64,000 nt of DNA from contig NZ_CP097484.1 in the NCBI RefSeq assembly GCF_023546765.1, positions 310,001-374,000 of the forward strand. The letters are read 5' to 3'. The DNA comes from Methylobacterium tardum (GTDB taxonomy: Bacteria > Pseudomonadota > Alphaproteobacteria > Rhizobiales > Beijerinckiaceae). The notes beneath the pieces were generated by a model. The model did no database searches and had not been told where the DNA came from. It saw only the letters and a list, made by a program, of their open reading frames with translations. Shown here one piece after another: positions 17,796 to 26,402 of the stretch; positions within the stretch are counted from its first letter, which is position 1, and every line of letters starts with the position of its first letter. Made by a program: the position numbers and the translations under genes.

Positions 17796-18374
17796 ATGAC
17801 CCTGACCGTGCCCGTCATCCTCGGCAGCGTCCGATCCGACCGGATCGGCATTCGGGCCGCCCGCTTCCTGACGTCGAAGCTGGAGGCACGAGGCCACGCC
17901 GCGCCGCTCGCCGATCCTGCCGAGCTGAAGCTTCCGTTGCTCGACCGGATGTACAAGGAATATCCGGCCGGCACGGCACCGGAACCGCTCGAGCGGCTCG
18001 CCGCGCTATATCGTGGATCCGACGCGTTCCTGATCGTCTCGGCCGAATATAACCACGGGGTCCCGCCCGCGCTCTCGAACACCCTCGATCATTTTCTCGA
18101 GGAGTATTATTGGCGGCCATCGGCGATCTGCTGCTACTCGGCAGGACAGTTCGGCGGCGTCCGGGCGGCCATGCCGCTGCGCGCGATGCTCGCAGAGATG
18201 GGCATGCCCAGCATTCCCTCGCTCCTGCCGATCCCCCGTCTTCAGAAAGCTATCGGCGACGACGGAACGCCCGCAGAGTCGTGGCTCGAGCGGTCCGCGA
18301 ACCGGTTCCTGGATGAATTGGAATGGTATGCCGAGGCCCTGCGCACCCGGCGCGCCCAGGGCACCCCATACTGA
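17796..18374 (+). CDS. NADPH-dependent FMN reductase-family protein
   Basis: A 192-residue flavodoxin-fold protein. The phosphate-binding loop ILGSVRSDRIGIRAA is at the N-terminus, and the flavin-ring motif SAEYNHGVPPALSNTLDHF lies near 80-100, followed by AGQFGGVRAA. This family reduces FMN or quinones and other electrophiles with NAD(P)H and is often stress-linked. The length and motif order are normal and no frame break is visible. ATG 17796 follows GGGAGG at a suitable distance. It lies 72 bases after the histidine-patch protein, on the same strand. Confidence 0.85.
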   Translation: MTLTVPVILGSVRSDRIGIRAARFLTSKLEARGHAAPLADPAELKLPLLDRMYKEYPAGTAPEPLERLAALYRGSDAFLIVSAEYNHGVPPALSNTLDHFLEEYYWRPSAICCYSAGQFGGVRAAMPLRAMLAEMGMPSIPSLLPIPRLQKAIGDDGTPAESWLERSANRFLDELEWYAEALRTRRAQGTPY

Positions 18375-18736
18375 CCTCTGACGCGGCTCCCTGCCGGGAC
18401 ATCTGCGGCGCCTCACTGTCCGGTTCATACCGTCGAGACGGCGGCCGTCAGCCATACCCATGGTCGACGTTTGCGCGCGGGATCCTAAGGTCACGAATAC
18501 AGATTATTCTTCCGCCTCTTCATCGTCTCGGCCTCTATCCGTCAGCGGCTGATCCGGGCCCGATCCCACAAAAATTCGAATATTGCTCGGATGTTTCCAG
18601 GAATATTGACCGGCACGATGGTCAGAGCGCCGCGGCCGCCGCCTGCGAGACTGTATTACGCTGTTGCAAAAAGGTGGCTGCACAGTCCGGCGAACTATGA
18701 GAACTTAGCCATGTTCCCGAACCCGGACTGATTCCG
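18375..18736. other. Intergenic region without a recognised gene
   Basis: About 360 bases, less GC-rich than average around 18480-18610. No open frame of protein character, tRNA or clear terminator was found. It presumably carries the promoter of the following small gene. Confidence 0.35.
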
Positions 18737-19069
18737 ATGAAGATCGACGAGAGGGCGCTCCTTCAGGAGCGCGTGCGGACGCTTGTCCTGCGTCACGCAC
18801 TGGAAGCTGTGCTTGCACGTCTCGCGACGGCCACGCAGGAGGCCGGGACGGACGCCGAAACCGAGTTCCTGGACTTGGAGCAATCCCTGGTCAGCGCCGC
18901 CCGCAGCATCGCCGAGCGGGCGAGCACGCAGAAGCTGGCGGTGCTGGTCGCCGTCGAGGATGCAAGCACGACGATTCGCGCCGCCTTCGACGCCGCGCAT
19001 GAGCGCCTGGACGCACTCCGACCGGTGCATCTCACACTGGTCGAGACGCCCGACGCCGTAGCCGCCTGA
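18737..19069 (+). CDS. Hypothetical alpha-helical protein, 110 residues
   Basis: ATG 18737 gives MKIDERALLQERVRTLVLRH, then ALEAVLARLATATQEAGTDA, EFLDLEQSLVSAARSIAERA and a C-terminal LVETPDAVAA. The whole chain is predicted by eye as heptad-like helices with alternating hydrophobic and charged residues. There is no membrane segment or signal peptide, and I know no family. It is isolated, with gaps on both sides. Confidence 0.55.
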   Translation: MKIDERALLQERVRTLVLRHALEAVLARLATATQEAGTDAETEFLDLEQSLVSAARSIAERASTQKLAVLVAVEDASTTIRAAFDAAHERLDALRPVHLTLVETPDAVAA

Positions 19070-19251
19070 GGCCGGATAGGGTCCGCAACGCTCGGCGTGG
19101 CGAACACAGGCCCGCGTCGAGGTCCCGCCTGAGATCTGGGATGGTGCTTACACCGCGGCGCGTCACCGGTCGGAACTAAGCCGCCGAGACGCCATCGCTT
19201 GGATCGGGCGCGGCGACCCAAGAAGGCCGCCGCGTGAGCCCGCAGCGCCGC

Positions 19252-19465
19252 TTACTGCTTGGCGCGGTTGATGATCGTCCACAGCACGCGGGCCACGGGC
19301 TCGGTGACGGTGCGCCGATACTTGCGGTGGACGAGTTGCCCGTTGTGGTAGACGTCCTGCTCGACATAGAGCCGCTCGCCGTCCCAGCGGACGATGTTGT
19401 CGACTCGATGGTCTCCTCGACACCGAGATCCCCCGCACGATCGAGCTGCCAGTCTGAGTGAGCAT
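19252..19465 (-). pseudogene. Small conserved-looking protein, frame-broken
   Basis: The 3' part on the minus strand reads VDNIVRWDGERLYVEQDVYH, NGQLVHRKYRRTVTEPVARV and LWTIINRAKQ, ending at TAA 19252-19254. This is convincing protein text, but its frame has no start. A start ATG at 19465 with GAGGA just upstream opens MLTQTGSSIVRGISVSRRPS in a neighbouring frame, and a single small indel near 19400 would join them into about 70 residues. No function is known. None of the long antisense frames across this stretch has comparable quality. Confidence 0.45.
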
Positions 19466-19780
19466 ACGCGCGTCCTCGTTCACGCAATTGGTCTTGCAGG
19501 GACGGCGCGGCCGCACGCCGTGGGACGCGACAGCCGGCAAATTCCCGCCACGGGCAGCATAGGAGCGCGTCGGGATACATGCCAGCGACGCGGTCGACGC
19601 AATCGACCGACCGTAACGCCGGCACGCCCCGACCGGACCAGACAGCAGCGGCGCCAGCTTAACGTTACCCATGTGCGCTGGGGCACCTCGGGTTCAGTCG
19701 TCGGGTGCGATGCTTCACAAGCGCGCCAGGGCTGCACACAGGACCGTTCCTGTATCGGCGATCGCGCGACGGAGGCGCCC
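19466..19780. other. Intergenic region; no gene assigned
   Basis: About 315 bases. Open frames on both strands are arginine-rich without ribosome binding sites. An upstream extension of the frame-broken minus-strand gene is possible but unsupported. Confidence 0.3.
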
Positions 19781-19933
19781 ATGCTCGCTCGCCCGTTCCG
19801 ATTCGTCGCCCCGACGCTCGCAGCCCTCGGCCTGATCGCCCTGCGTCTGGCCAGCCCGCTGATCGGGCCGGCCGCCCCCTGTCAGCCCGACATGGCCGAG
19901 GATGGGGGGTCGTCTTCCGGCACTATCTCTGAG
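19781..19933 (+). pseudogene. Small exported or anchored protein, frame-broken in a G run
   Basis: ATG 19781 opens MLARPFRFVAPTLAALGLIA then LRLASPLIGPAAPCQPDMAE, a signal-anchor-like helix followed by a short tail. The frame then meets a run of six G at 19904-19909. Adding one G gives the natural ending DGGVVFRHYL and a stop at 19931-19933; the unmodified frame runs on antisense into the next gene. The intended product would be about 50 residues. I do not know the family. The homopolymer context favours a sequencing artefact. Confidence 0.4.
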
Positions 19934-19936
19934 CGA

Positions 19937-20404
19937 TCAGCCGCGGCGGCTCAGGACAGCGCTCGGCACCGCGCAGGCCGGCTGGGCTGCCGGCCCGAGG
20001 ACGATGTCACCCTGACGTGGATTGTTGACCGTGAACGGCGCGGTCTCCTGCGTTCCGAAGAACCCGCGCCCGAGTTGGGGAACGAACAGATCGTCCCCGA
20101 ATCGCACGAAGCAGCGGTCGAGCACGGCCTCGTAGTCGAAAGTCCGGTGCAGCACCGGCTCGCCGCCGGGGATGCCGCAATAGGCCGACACGTCGATCTG
20201 GCCCGGTCGCGACAGTCGCACTGGCACGGACCGCCCGGGCGGCAGCGTCACCGGAGGGCCGGCTTCGTTCCGCACCACGAGCACGAAGTTCGAGCGGTTG
20301 TAGACGCGGCGGAGGCAATCCGCCGAGGCATCGGAGGCGGCCGGAACCGTCCCGGCGATGCCGAGCACGAGGCCGGCCCAGGCGCGCGCAACACGTTTCG
20401 TCAC
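19937..20404 (-). CDS. Hypothetical exported protein, 155 residues
   Basis: GTG 20404, with GGAGG seven bases upstream, starts VTKRVARAWAGLVLGIAGTV then PAASDASADC, a signal peptide with likely cleavage after ASA. The mature part has RVYNRSNFVLVVRNEAGPPV, SVPVRLSRPGQIDVSAYCGI and ETAPFTVNNPRQGDIVLGPA, a beta-rich pattern with three or four cysteines that could form disulfides in the periplasm. No family is recognised. The ORF continues upstream to 20773 as antisense of serA, but the ribosome binding site and signal peptide fix the start here. Confidence 0.7.
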   Translation of the reverse strand: MTKRVARAWAGLVLGIAGTVPAASDASADCLRRVYNRSNFVLVVRNEAGPPVTLPPGRSVPVRLSRPGQIDVSAYCGIPGGEPVLHRTFDYEAVLDRCFVRFGDDLFVPQLGRGFFGTQETAPFTVNNPRQGDIVLGPAAQPACAVPSAVLSRRG

Positions 20405-20555
20405 CGTCAATCCTCCGCCGCCGATCCGATCCACCGGGACCGGTCGCACGCCACTTGAACAGCGGCCGGCTTGGCCACGCAAGTCGAACGCGGCAGGCGC
20501 GGGCGCGTTCACGCGCGCAGCGTAAATGCCCGCCGCGGATTGCGTAGCCGAGCGC

Positions 20556-21812
20556 TCAACGCCGCTCGTAGAGCAGCCGGGCGCGGATGGTGCCCGGTAT
20601 AGCGCGGATCTCGTCGAGGAGCCCCTCCGCGTCCGCGTCGGTGGCGTCCGTCTCCAGCACCACGTAACCGACCTCGCCGTCGGTCTGGTAGAACTGCGCC
20701 GCGATGTTGACGTGCCCCCGGGAGAACACGTCGTTGAGGCGCCCCAGCATGCCCGGCAGGTTGCGCTGGACATGGATGAAGCGCGTGCCGGTCGGCCGGG
20801 CGGGCAGTTGCACCTGCGGGAAATTCACCGCGCCGACGGTCGACCCGATATCGGAATAATCCACGAGCTTGCGGGCCACTTCGGCGCCGATGCGCTCCTG
20901 CGCCTCTTCCGTGGAACCGCCGACATGCGGCGTGAGGATGACGTTCTCGATCCCCTGGAGCGGGCTTACGAAGGTCTCGGCGTTGGATCCCGGCTCCACG
21001 GGGAAGACGTCGACGGCGGCGCCCTTGAGGTGGCCGTCGCGCAGGGCCGATGCGAGAGCGTCGAGATCGACCACGGTGCCCCGGGCGTTGTTGATCAGGA
21101 ACGCGCCGGGCTTCATGGCCCGGATCTCGGCTTCACCGATCATGTTGGCCGTGGAGTCGGTCTCCGGCACGTGGAGCGAGACCACATCGCTCTGGGCGAG
21201 CAGCTCGTGCAGCGTCTCGGTGGGCTCGGTATTGCCGTGTCGCAGCTTGTCGGTGTGATCGTAGAACAGGACGCGCATGCCCATGGCTTCCGCCAGGGTG
21301 GAGAGCTGCGTTCCGATATTGCCGTAGCCCACGATGCCCAGCGTCTTGCCGCGGACCTCGAGCGACCCGACCGCCGACTTGTCCCAGCGGCCGGCATGGG
21401 CGCCGACCGAGCGCGGCACGATCCGGCGCAGCAGCATCACGATTTCGCCGATCGTCAGCTCGGCCACCGAGCGTGTGTTCGAGAAGGGCGCGTTGAAGAC
21501 CGGGATGCCGCGGTGGCGCGCCGCTTCGAGATTGACCTGATTTGTCCCCACCGAGAAGCAGCCCACCGCCAGAAGCCGGTCCGCAGCCTCGAAGGCGGCC
21601 GCGTCGAGCTGCGTCCGGGACCGGATGCCCACAATGTGCACCCCCTGCAGCGCCTCGTGCAGGGCCTCCCGGTCGAGCGCCTTCGGCAGCCGCGTCAGGT
21701 TGGTGTAACCGGCCGCCCGCATCAGCGCGACGGCGCTGTCGTTGATGCCTTCGAGCAGCAGGACCCGGATCTTGTCCTTGGGCAGGGAGAGCTTGTCGGG
21801 CGTCATCGGCAT
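20556..21812 (-). CDS. serA: D-3-phosphoglycerate dehydrogenase (E. coli-type, with ACT domain)
   Basis: A 418-residue enzyme oxidising 3-phosphoglycerate to 3-phosphohydroxypyruvate with NAD+, the first step of serine biosynthesis. It shows GIRSRTQLDAAAFEAADRLL, the NAD-binding GIVGYGNIGTQLS, the NARGTVVD loop, and the catalytic His in ILTPHVGGST with its upstream Arg and Glu. The C-terminal 75 residues (VNFPQVQL...RFIHVQRNLPGMLGRLND) form the serine-sensing ACT domain. The length is that of the short E. coli type rather than the long type with an ASB domain. In a methylotroph this step would also serve to handle serine-cycle carbon, but the neighbours do not show such a link. Confidence 0.95.
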   Translation of the reverse strand: MPMTPDKLSLPKDKIRVLLLEGINDSAVALMRAAGYTNLTRLPKALDREALHEALQGVHIVGIRSRTQLDAAAFEAADRLLAVGCFSVGTNQVNLEAARHRGIPVFNAPFSNTRSVAELTIGEIVMLLRRIVPRSVGAHAGRWDKSAVGSLEVRGKTLGIVGYGNIGTQLSTLAEAMGMRVLFYDHTDKLRHGNTEPTETLHELLAQSDVVSLHVPETDSTANMIGEAEIRAMKPGAFLINNARGTVVDLDALASALRDGHLKGAAVDVFPVEPGSNAETFVSPLQGIENVILTPHVGGSTEEAQERIGAEVARKLVDYSDIGSTVGAVNFPQVQLPARPTGTRFIHVQRNLPGMLGRLNDVFSRGHVNIAAQFYQTDGEVGYVVLETDATDADAEGLLDEIRAIPGTIRARLLYERR

Positions 21813-22129
21813 CGATCGTCTGGCAGGAAGTCTCGGCGGGATTCGGTCGCTCCGAGCCCCGAGGCGACAGGGATACGAGCGTGCCCTGTGCGATGCAACA
21901 TGGCGCGGCGCCGGGCAGAGGTGCGCCGCCGCAACGGGCCGTGCGGTCAGTCGCGCGAAGACATCGATCGCGGCGCGTGCCTCCGCTGCTCAATATTAGA
22001 GCAGATGACGGGGCAAGAACTGAGCTTCCGGACGGAACTCTGCTTCGGCTCATCGCTTTTTAGGGCCCTGGACTGAAACAACCTGCCTCTCGTCCAGCCG
22101 AGCGGCGGTTTCCGACATGGTTCCCGACG
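21813..22129. other. Divergent promoter region between serA and the transglutaminase-like gene
   Basis: About 320 bases between two divergently transcribed genes. The middle (about 21985-22075) is less GC-rich and would hold promoters in both directions. No riboswitch-like structure or gene was recognised. Confidence 0.35.
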
Positions 22130-22978
22130 ATGCATATTCGCACCGGATTCTCGATCGCCTTCGACACCGTCGGCCCGACGCCGATGAACCTGCTCCTGAA
22201 CGTGCGTCCGGAGCGCAGGACCGATCTCGTCACCCCGGAGACGATCACCTTCGATCCGCCGATTCCCGCCCGCCAGCACGTCGATGCTTTCGGCAACGTC
22301 TGCACGCGCATCGTCGCGCCGGGCGGCCGGATCACCATGGCGGCCGATTTCACGATCGCCGACAGCGGCCTTCCGGACGATCAGGCACCCGGCGCGCGTC
22401 AGCCCTCCGTGCAGGACCTGCCGGACGATGTCCTGATGTACCTGCTCGGCTCGCGCTACTGTGATACCGACAAGCTCTCGGGTGTCGCGTGGTCGCTGTT
22501 CGGCAGCACACCGGAAGGCTGGGCCCGGGTCCAGGCGATCGTCGACTTCGCCCACGCGCATCTGCGCTTCGATTATCAGCAGGCCGACGCGACCCGCACC
22601 GCCTTCGACGGCTACACTCAGCGGGTCGGGGTGTGCCGCGACTTCGCGCATCTCGCGATCACCCTGTGCCGCTGCATGAACATCCCGGCGCGCTACGCCA
22701 CCGGCTATCTCGGCGATATCGGCGTGTCGAAGGATCCCGCCCCGATGGACTTCTCAGCGTGGTTCGAGGTCTATCTCGACGGTCCAGAGGGCCCGCGCTG
22801 GTACACGTTCGACGCGCGCCACAACCGGCCGCGGATCGGCCGCATCGTCATGGCCCGCGGACGCGACGCAACCGACTGCGCCCTGACGACGAGCTTCGGT
22901 TCCGCGTACCTCGCGCGGTTCGACGTCCACACCGACGAAGTGCCGGGCGCAGCCACGCCTCTGGCCCGCGCAGCCTGA
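22130..22978 (+). CDS. Transglutaminase-like superfamily protein
   Basis: A 282-residue cytoplasmic protein with the bacterial transglutaminase-like layout: an N-terminal beta domain (MHIRTGFSIAFDTVGPTPMN) and the core segment FDGYTQRVGVCRDFAHLAIT with putative nucleophile Cys169. RYATGYLGDIG and the YTFDARHNRPRIGR block with Asp228 follow. At the place where the catalytic His is normally found (DFHAWFE) the sequence reads DFSAWFEVYL, with Ser209. I recall this Ser in a group of Rhizobiales homologues, so it may be a subfamily trait; His231 is a possible substitute. Such proteins act as peptidases or amidases of unknown substrate. No partner gene is adjacent. Confidence 0.8.
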   Translation: MHIRTGFSIAFDTVGPTPMNLLLNVRPERRTDLVTPETITFDPPIPARQHVDAFGNVCTRIVAPGGRITMAADFTIADSGLPDDQAPGARQPSVQDLPDDVLMYLLGSRYCDTDKLSGVAWSLFGSTPEGWARVQAIVDFAHAHLRFDYQQADATRTAFDGYTQRVGVCRDFAHLAITLCRCMNIPARYATGYLGDIGVSKDPAPMDFSAWFEVYLDGPEGPRWYTFDARHNRPRIGRIVMARGRDATDCALTTSFGSAYLARFDVHTDEVPGAATPLARAA

Positions 22979-22994
22979 AAGCAGGTGGGTGCTG

Positions 22995-23762
22995 CTAGAC
23001 GGTTTCGGCCGTCTCGCGGACGGCCGGCGCGTTGTTGCCCTGGTGGAGGAAGGTCGGATCGAACTCGGCCACCGCGACCAGGGCGTCCCAATCCTCGATG
23101 GTCAGGACACCGCCGCTGAGGGTGACCAGCTTGCGCGCCCGCAAGGTGCGCAAAACCCGGTTCAGATGCACGCTCGTCAGGCCGAGCGCATCGGCCAACT
23201 CCGCCTGCTTCGGGGCCAGGGAGAAGCTGAGGCCATTCGTCAGTCCGACCGCGCGCTGCCGGAGATACAATTCGCAGAACAGGTGCGCCACGCGTCCGAG
23301 CGCCTGACGCCGGCCCAGGCTGGTGATCCGCTCGCGATAATGGGCCCCGTCGATCAGGGTATCCCGCCACAGGGCATTCGCAAGGTCCGGGTGCCGCCGG
23401 AGCACCCGATGCAGCGCGTCGTGCGGGATGAAGGCGATGGTGCAGGCCGTCAGGGTGGCGAGATTGTGGTCCATCCGGTGCAGATGCAGGCTCTGCAGGT
23501 CCGGCATATCGCCGGCGACGTAGAACGACAGGATCTGCCGGCCGCCTTCGGACAGCGCGGCATAGCGCGAGACCCAGCCCTGGAGGACGAGGCAGCACTG
23601 GCTCGGCCGTTCGCCGAACCGGGCGATATCGTGGCGCCCCGGCAGGTTTCGAACCGTGTGCGGCAGATCGAGGATCGCGGTCCGATCCTCTTCGGCCAGG
23701 ACCGTTATGCTGTCGAGCTTGCGCGTCAGCATCTCCAGCGGTGAGTGTCGTCCGGTCGGCAT
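22995..23762 (-). CDS. Crp/Fnr-family transcriptional regulator
   Basis: A 255-residue regulator with an N-terminal cyclic-nucleotide-binding-like beta barrel (CCLVLQGWVSRYAALSEGGR, QILSFYVAGDMPDLQSLHLH), a linking helix, and a C-terminal winged helix whose recognition segment is LTSVHLNRVLRTLRARKL. The FNR-type N-terminal cysteine cluster is absent, and the FixK or CRP ligand residues are not evident, so the signal is unknown. Similar regulators with the DLQSLHL motif are numerous in Methylobacterium and Bradyrhizobium. MLTRKL eleven residues in is an alternative start. It converges with the transglutaminase-like gene. Confidence 0.85.
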   Translation of the reverse strand: MPTGRHSPLEMLTRKLDSITVLAEEDRTAILDLPHTVRNLPGRHDIARFGERPSQCCLVLQGWVSRYAALSEGGRQILSFYVAGDMPDLQSLHLHRMDHNLATLTACTIAFIPHDALHRVLRRHPDLANALWRDTLIDGAHYRERITSLGRRQALGRVAHLFCELYLRQRAVGLTNGLSFSLAPKQAELADALGLTSVHLNRVLRTLRARKLVTLSGGVLTIEDWDALVAVAEFDPTFLHQGNNAPAVRETAETV

Positions 23763-24347
23763 CCGCGCTTAGGCCTTGAGCTGCCCGATCAGGTGGGACC
23801 GTCGCGGCTGACCCGCTTCGGCCGGACGGTTGAGACAGGAGCCCAGCACGTTCATTCCTCCAGACCGGACATCGATCGGCGCTCTCCTGCGGGCACCGGC
23901 CTTGAACCTGGTGCCAGACCCGATCGGCGAAGCGATGGCCCTGCGAGACGAGCAGGATCACGTCGCCGCTGCCGGAAGCCCTCGTGTCGCCGCCAGAGGT
24001 ATCGCGCCTGCACGGCGCCGGGCAAGAGCGGCAAGCGAAAGCGTCACCAGGCCGCGGATGTGCCATCCGCCGCGGCGCGGACCCCCCCGTTCGGTTGAAG
24101 TCAGAGGGCCGATGCTGTATGGCACGCGCGTCCTCCCGGATCCGCTCTCGCGCGCTCGTCACTCTTGCGCCCGCTGGGCCGCCGGCTGGACCGCCCTCGT
24201 CATCCGTATCGACGCGTCGGCAAGCCGGGTCCCACGGGACCGGTCGCCTCTCCCGAAAGAGTCCGGGGAGGCCGCGGCGAGCGAGGGTGCCTGCAACGCG
24301 AGCCGCCGACGCAACGGGCCTCCGCCGGAGGCCGTTCAGGAGACAGA
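23763..24347. other. Long leader/intergenic region before rpsA; no cmk gene
   Basis: About 585 high-GC bases without a credible gene. In many alphaproteobacteria cytidylate kinase (cmk) precedes rpsA directly; no frame here reads as a kinase or its remnant. It presumably contains the Crp-like gene's promoter and the rpsA promoter and leader. I could not identify an S1-autoregulatory structure by eye. Confidence 0.4.
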
Positions 24348-26060
24348 ATGACCGCAGGTACCGCTCTGGGGCGCAGCCCGAGCCGCGACGATTTCGCCGC
24401 ACTCCTCGAGGAGAGCTTCCTCGAACACGAGATCACCGAGGGCTCCGTCGTCAAGGGTCGCGTCGTCGCGATCGAGAAGGACGTGGCCGTCATCGACATC
24501 GGCGCCAAGACGGAAGGCCGTGTCGCGCTCAAGGAATTCACCGGTCCCGGCCGCGAGGGCGAGCTGAAGGTCGGCGACGAGGTCGAGGTCTACGTCGACC
24601 GGATCGAGAACGCGCTCGGCGAGGCCGTCATCTCGCGCGACAAGGCGCGCCGCGAGGAGAGCTGGGTCAAGCTCGAGAAGTCGTTCGAGAACAACGACCG
24701 CGTCACCGGCACGATCTTCAACCAGGTCAAGGGCGGCTACACCGTCGACCTCGACGGCGCCGTGGCGTTCCTACCGCGCTCGCAGGTCGACATCCGCCCG
24801 GTCCGCGACGTCACCCCGCTGCTGGGCACCCCGCAGCCGTTCCAGATCCTCAAGATGGATCGCCGCCGCGGCAACATCGTCGTGTCGCGCCGGACCGTCC
24901 TCGAGGAGAGCCGCGCCGAGCAGCGCTCTGAGCTGGTGGCCAACCTTGAGGAAGGTCAGGTCATCGACGGCGTCGTCAAGAACATCACCGAGTACGGCGC
25001 GTTCGTCGACCTCGGCGGGATCGACGGCCTGCTGCACGTCACCGACATGGCGTGGCGCCGCGTGAACCACCCGTCCGAGGTGGTCACGATCGGTCAGACC
25101 GTGAAGGTCAAGATCATCAAGATCAACCACGAGACGCACCGCATCTCGCTCGGCATCAAGCAGCTTCTCGCCGATCCGTGGGAGGGCATCGCCGCCCGTT
25201 ACCCGGAGGGCGCCAAGCTCAAGGGCCGCGTGACCAACATCACCGATTACGGCGCCTTCGTGGAGCTGGAGCCGGGGATCGAGGGCCTGATCCACGTCTC
25301 CGAGATGAGCTGGACCAAGAAGAACGTCCATCCGGGTAAGATCGTCTCCACCTCCCAGGAGGTCGAGGTTCAGATCCTGGAGGTCGATCCGGTCAAGCGC
25401 CGCATCAGCCTGGGCCTCAAGCAGACCCTGCAGAACCCCTGGGAGGCCTTCGCCGAGAAGCACCCGGTCGGCTCCGAGGTCGAGGGCGAGGTCAAGAACA
25501 AGACCGAGTTCGGCCTGTTCATCGGCCTCGAGGGCGATGTCGACGGCATGGTTCACCTGTCGGATCTCGACTGGAACCGTCCCGGCGAGCAGGTCATCGA
25601 GGAGTTCAAGAAGGGCGACATGGTCCGCGCCCAGGTTCTCGACGTCGACGTCGAGAAGGAGCGGATCTCGCTGGGCGTGAAGCAGCTCGGCGGTGACCCC
25701 TTCGCCGAGGCCGGCGAGATCAAGAAGGGCCAGATCGTCACCTGTGAGGTGGTCGAGGTGAAGGATGCCGGCGTCGAGGTGAAGATCGTCGACACCGACA
25801 TGCAGACCTTCATCCGTCGCGCGGAGCTGGCCCGCGACCGCGGCGATCAGCGCCCCGAGCGCTTCGCCACCGGCGAGAAGTTCGACGCCCGCGTCGTGCA
25901 GTTCGACCGGAAGGCCCGCCGCGTGCAGGTCTCGATCAAGGCCCTCGAGGTCGCCGAGGAGAAGGAGGCCATGGCCCAGTTCGGCTCCGCCGATTCGGGT
26001 GCCTCGCTCGGCGATATCCTGGGCGCGGCCTTCAACAAGAAGCGCTCCGACGACGAGTAA
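24348..26060 (+). CDS. rpsA: 30S ribosomal protein S1
   Basis: A 570-residue protein with six S1 (OB-fold) repeats. The first two bind the ribosome (GSVVKGRVVAIEKDVAVIDI and RVTGTIFNQVKGGYTVDLDG). The later RNA-binding repeats are recognisable by GVVKNITEYGAFVDLGGIDG, GRVTNITDYGAFVELEPGIE, GEVKNKTEFGLFIGLEGDVD and VTCEVVEVKDAGVEVKIVD. S1 brings mRNA to the 30S subunit for initiation. ATG 24348 follows CAGGAGA and matches the family N-terminus MTAGT..SRDDFAALL; the longer frame upstream is spurious. The GAGAAG-rich codon use is typical of a highly expressed gene. It is followed by a strong terminator. Confidence 0.97.
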   Translation: MTAGTALGRSPSRDDFAALLEESFLEHEITEGSVVKGRVVAIEKDVAVIDIGAKTEGRVALKEFTGPGREGELKVGDEVEVYVDRIENALGEAVISRDKARREESWVKLEKSFENNDRVTGTIFNQVKGGYTVDLDGAVAFLPRSQVDIRPVRDVTPLLGTPQPFQILKMDRRRGNIVVSRRTVLEESRAEQRSELVANLEEGQVIDGVVKNITEYGAFVDLGGIDGLLHVTDMAWRRVNHPSEVVTIGQTVKVKIIKINHETHRISLGIKQLLADPWEGIAARYPEGAKLKGRVTNITDYGAFVELEPGIEGLIHVSEMSWTKKNVHPGKIVSTSQEVEVQILEVDPVKRRISLGLKQTLQNPWEAFAEKHPVGSEVEGEVKNKTEFGLFIGLEGDVDGMVHLSDLDWNRPGEQVIEEFKKGDMVRAQVLDVDVEKERISLGVKQLGGDPFAEAGEIKKGQIVTCEVVEVKDAGVEVKIVDTDMQTFIRRAELARDRGDQRPERFATGEKFDARVVQFDRKARRVQVSIKALEVAEEKEAMAQFGSADSGASLGDILGAAFNKKRSDDE

Positions 26061-26113
26061 GCCGCTGCTCTCTGCCGCCCGGCCTGTCCGGGCGGCGGAT
26101 CCGCGGTACCGAG

Positions 26114-26151
26114 ACCCGCGCAGGACCGATGTCCTGCGCGGGTTCTTTTTT
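26114..26151 (+). terminator. Rho-independent terminator of rpsA
   Basis: A perfect 13-bp inverted repeat (26114-26126 with 26131-26143, core CCCGCGCAGGAC) with a four-base CGAT loop is followed by TC and a run of six T (26146-26151). It lies 54 bases after the rpsA stop and separates rpsA from sppA. Confidence 0.93.
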
Positions 26152-26402
26152 GGTCCAACAATTCAAGGTTGCCGAAGGCAGATCGCAGGTCGGACGGGCC
26201 GGTGCGACGCGACAGCGGCCGGCCACCCCGTCATTTTCTTCGTCCGCCCCATATCCACGCCCGCGGTAAATGCTCTAGAACACCGGCCTCGCACGGCTCG
26301 GACCGAGCGAGCCGAAGGAAACCAAGGACTTGCCCGGCGCGGGGGCGTGGCTCCCGCACCCCGTCGAGGGGAGCGACCGGGGGCTTCAGGGGAAGGCACA
26401 GC

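Noticed and set aside
20526..22076. Plus-strand ORF of 516 codons opposite serA
   Set aside because: Antisense shadow of serA, with His/Arg/Asp-rich chance composition.
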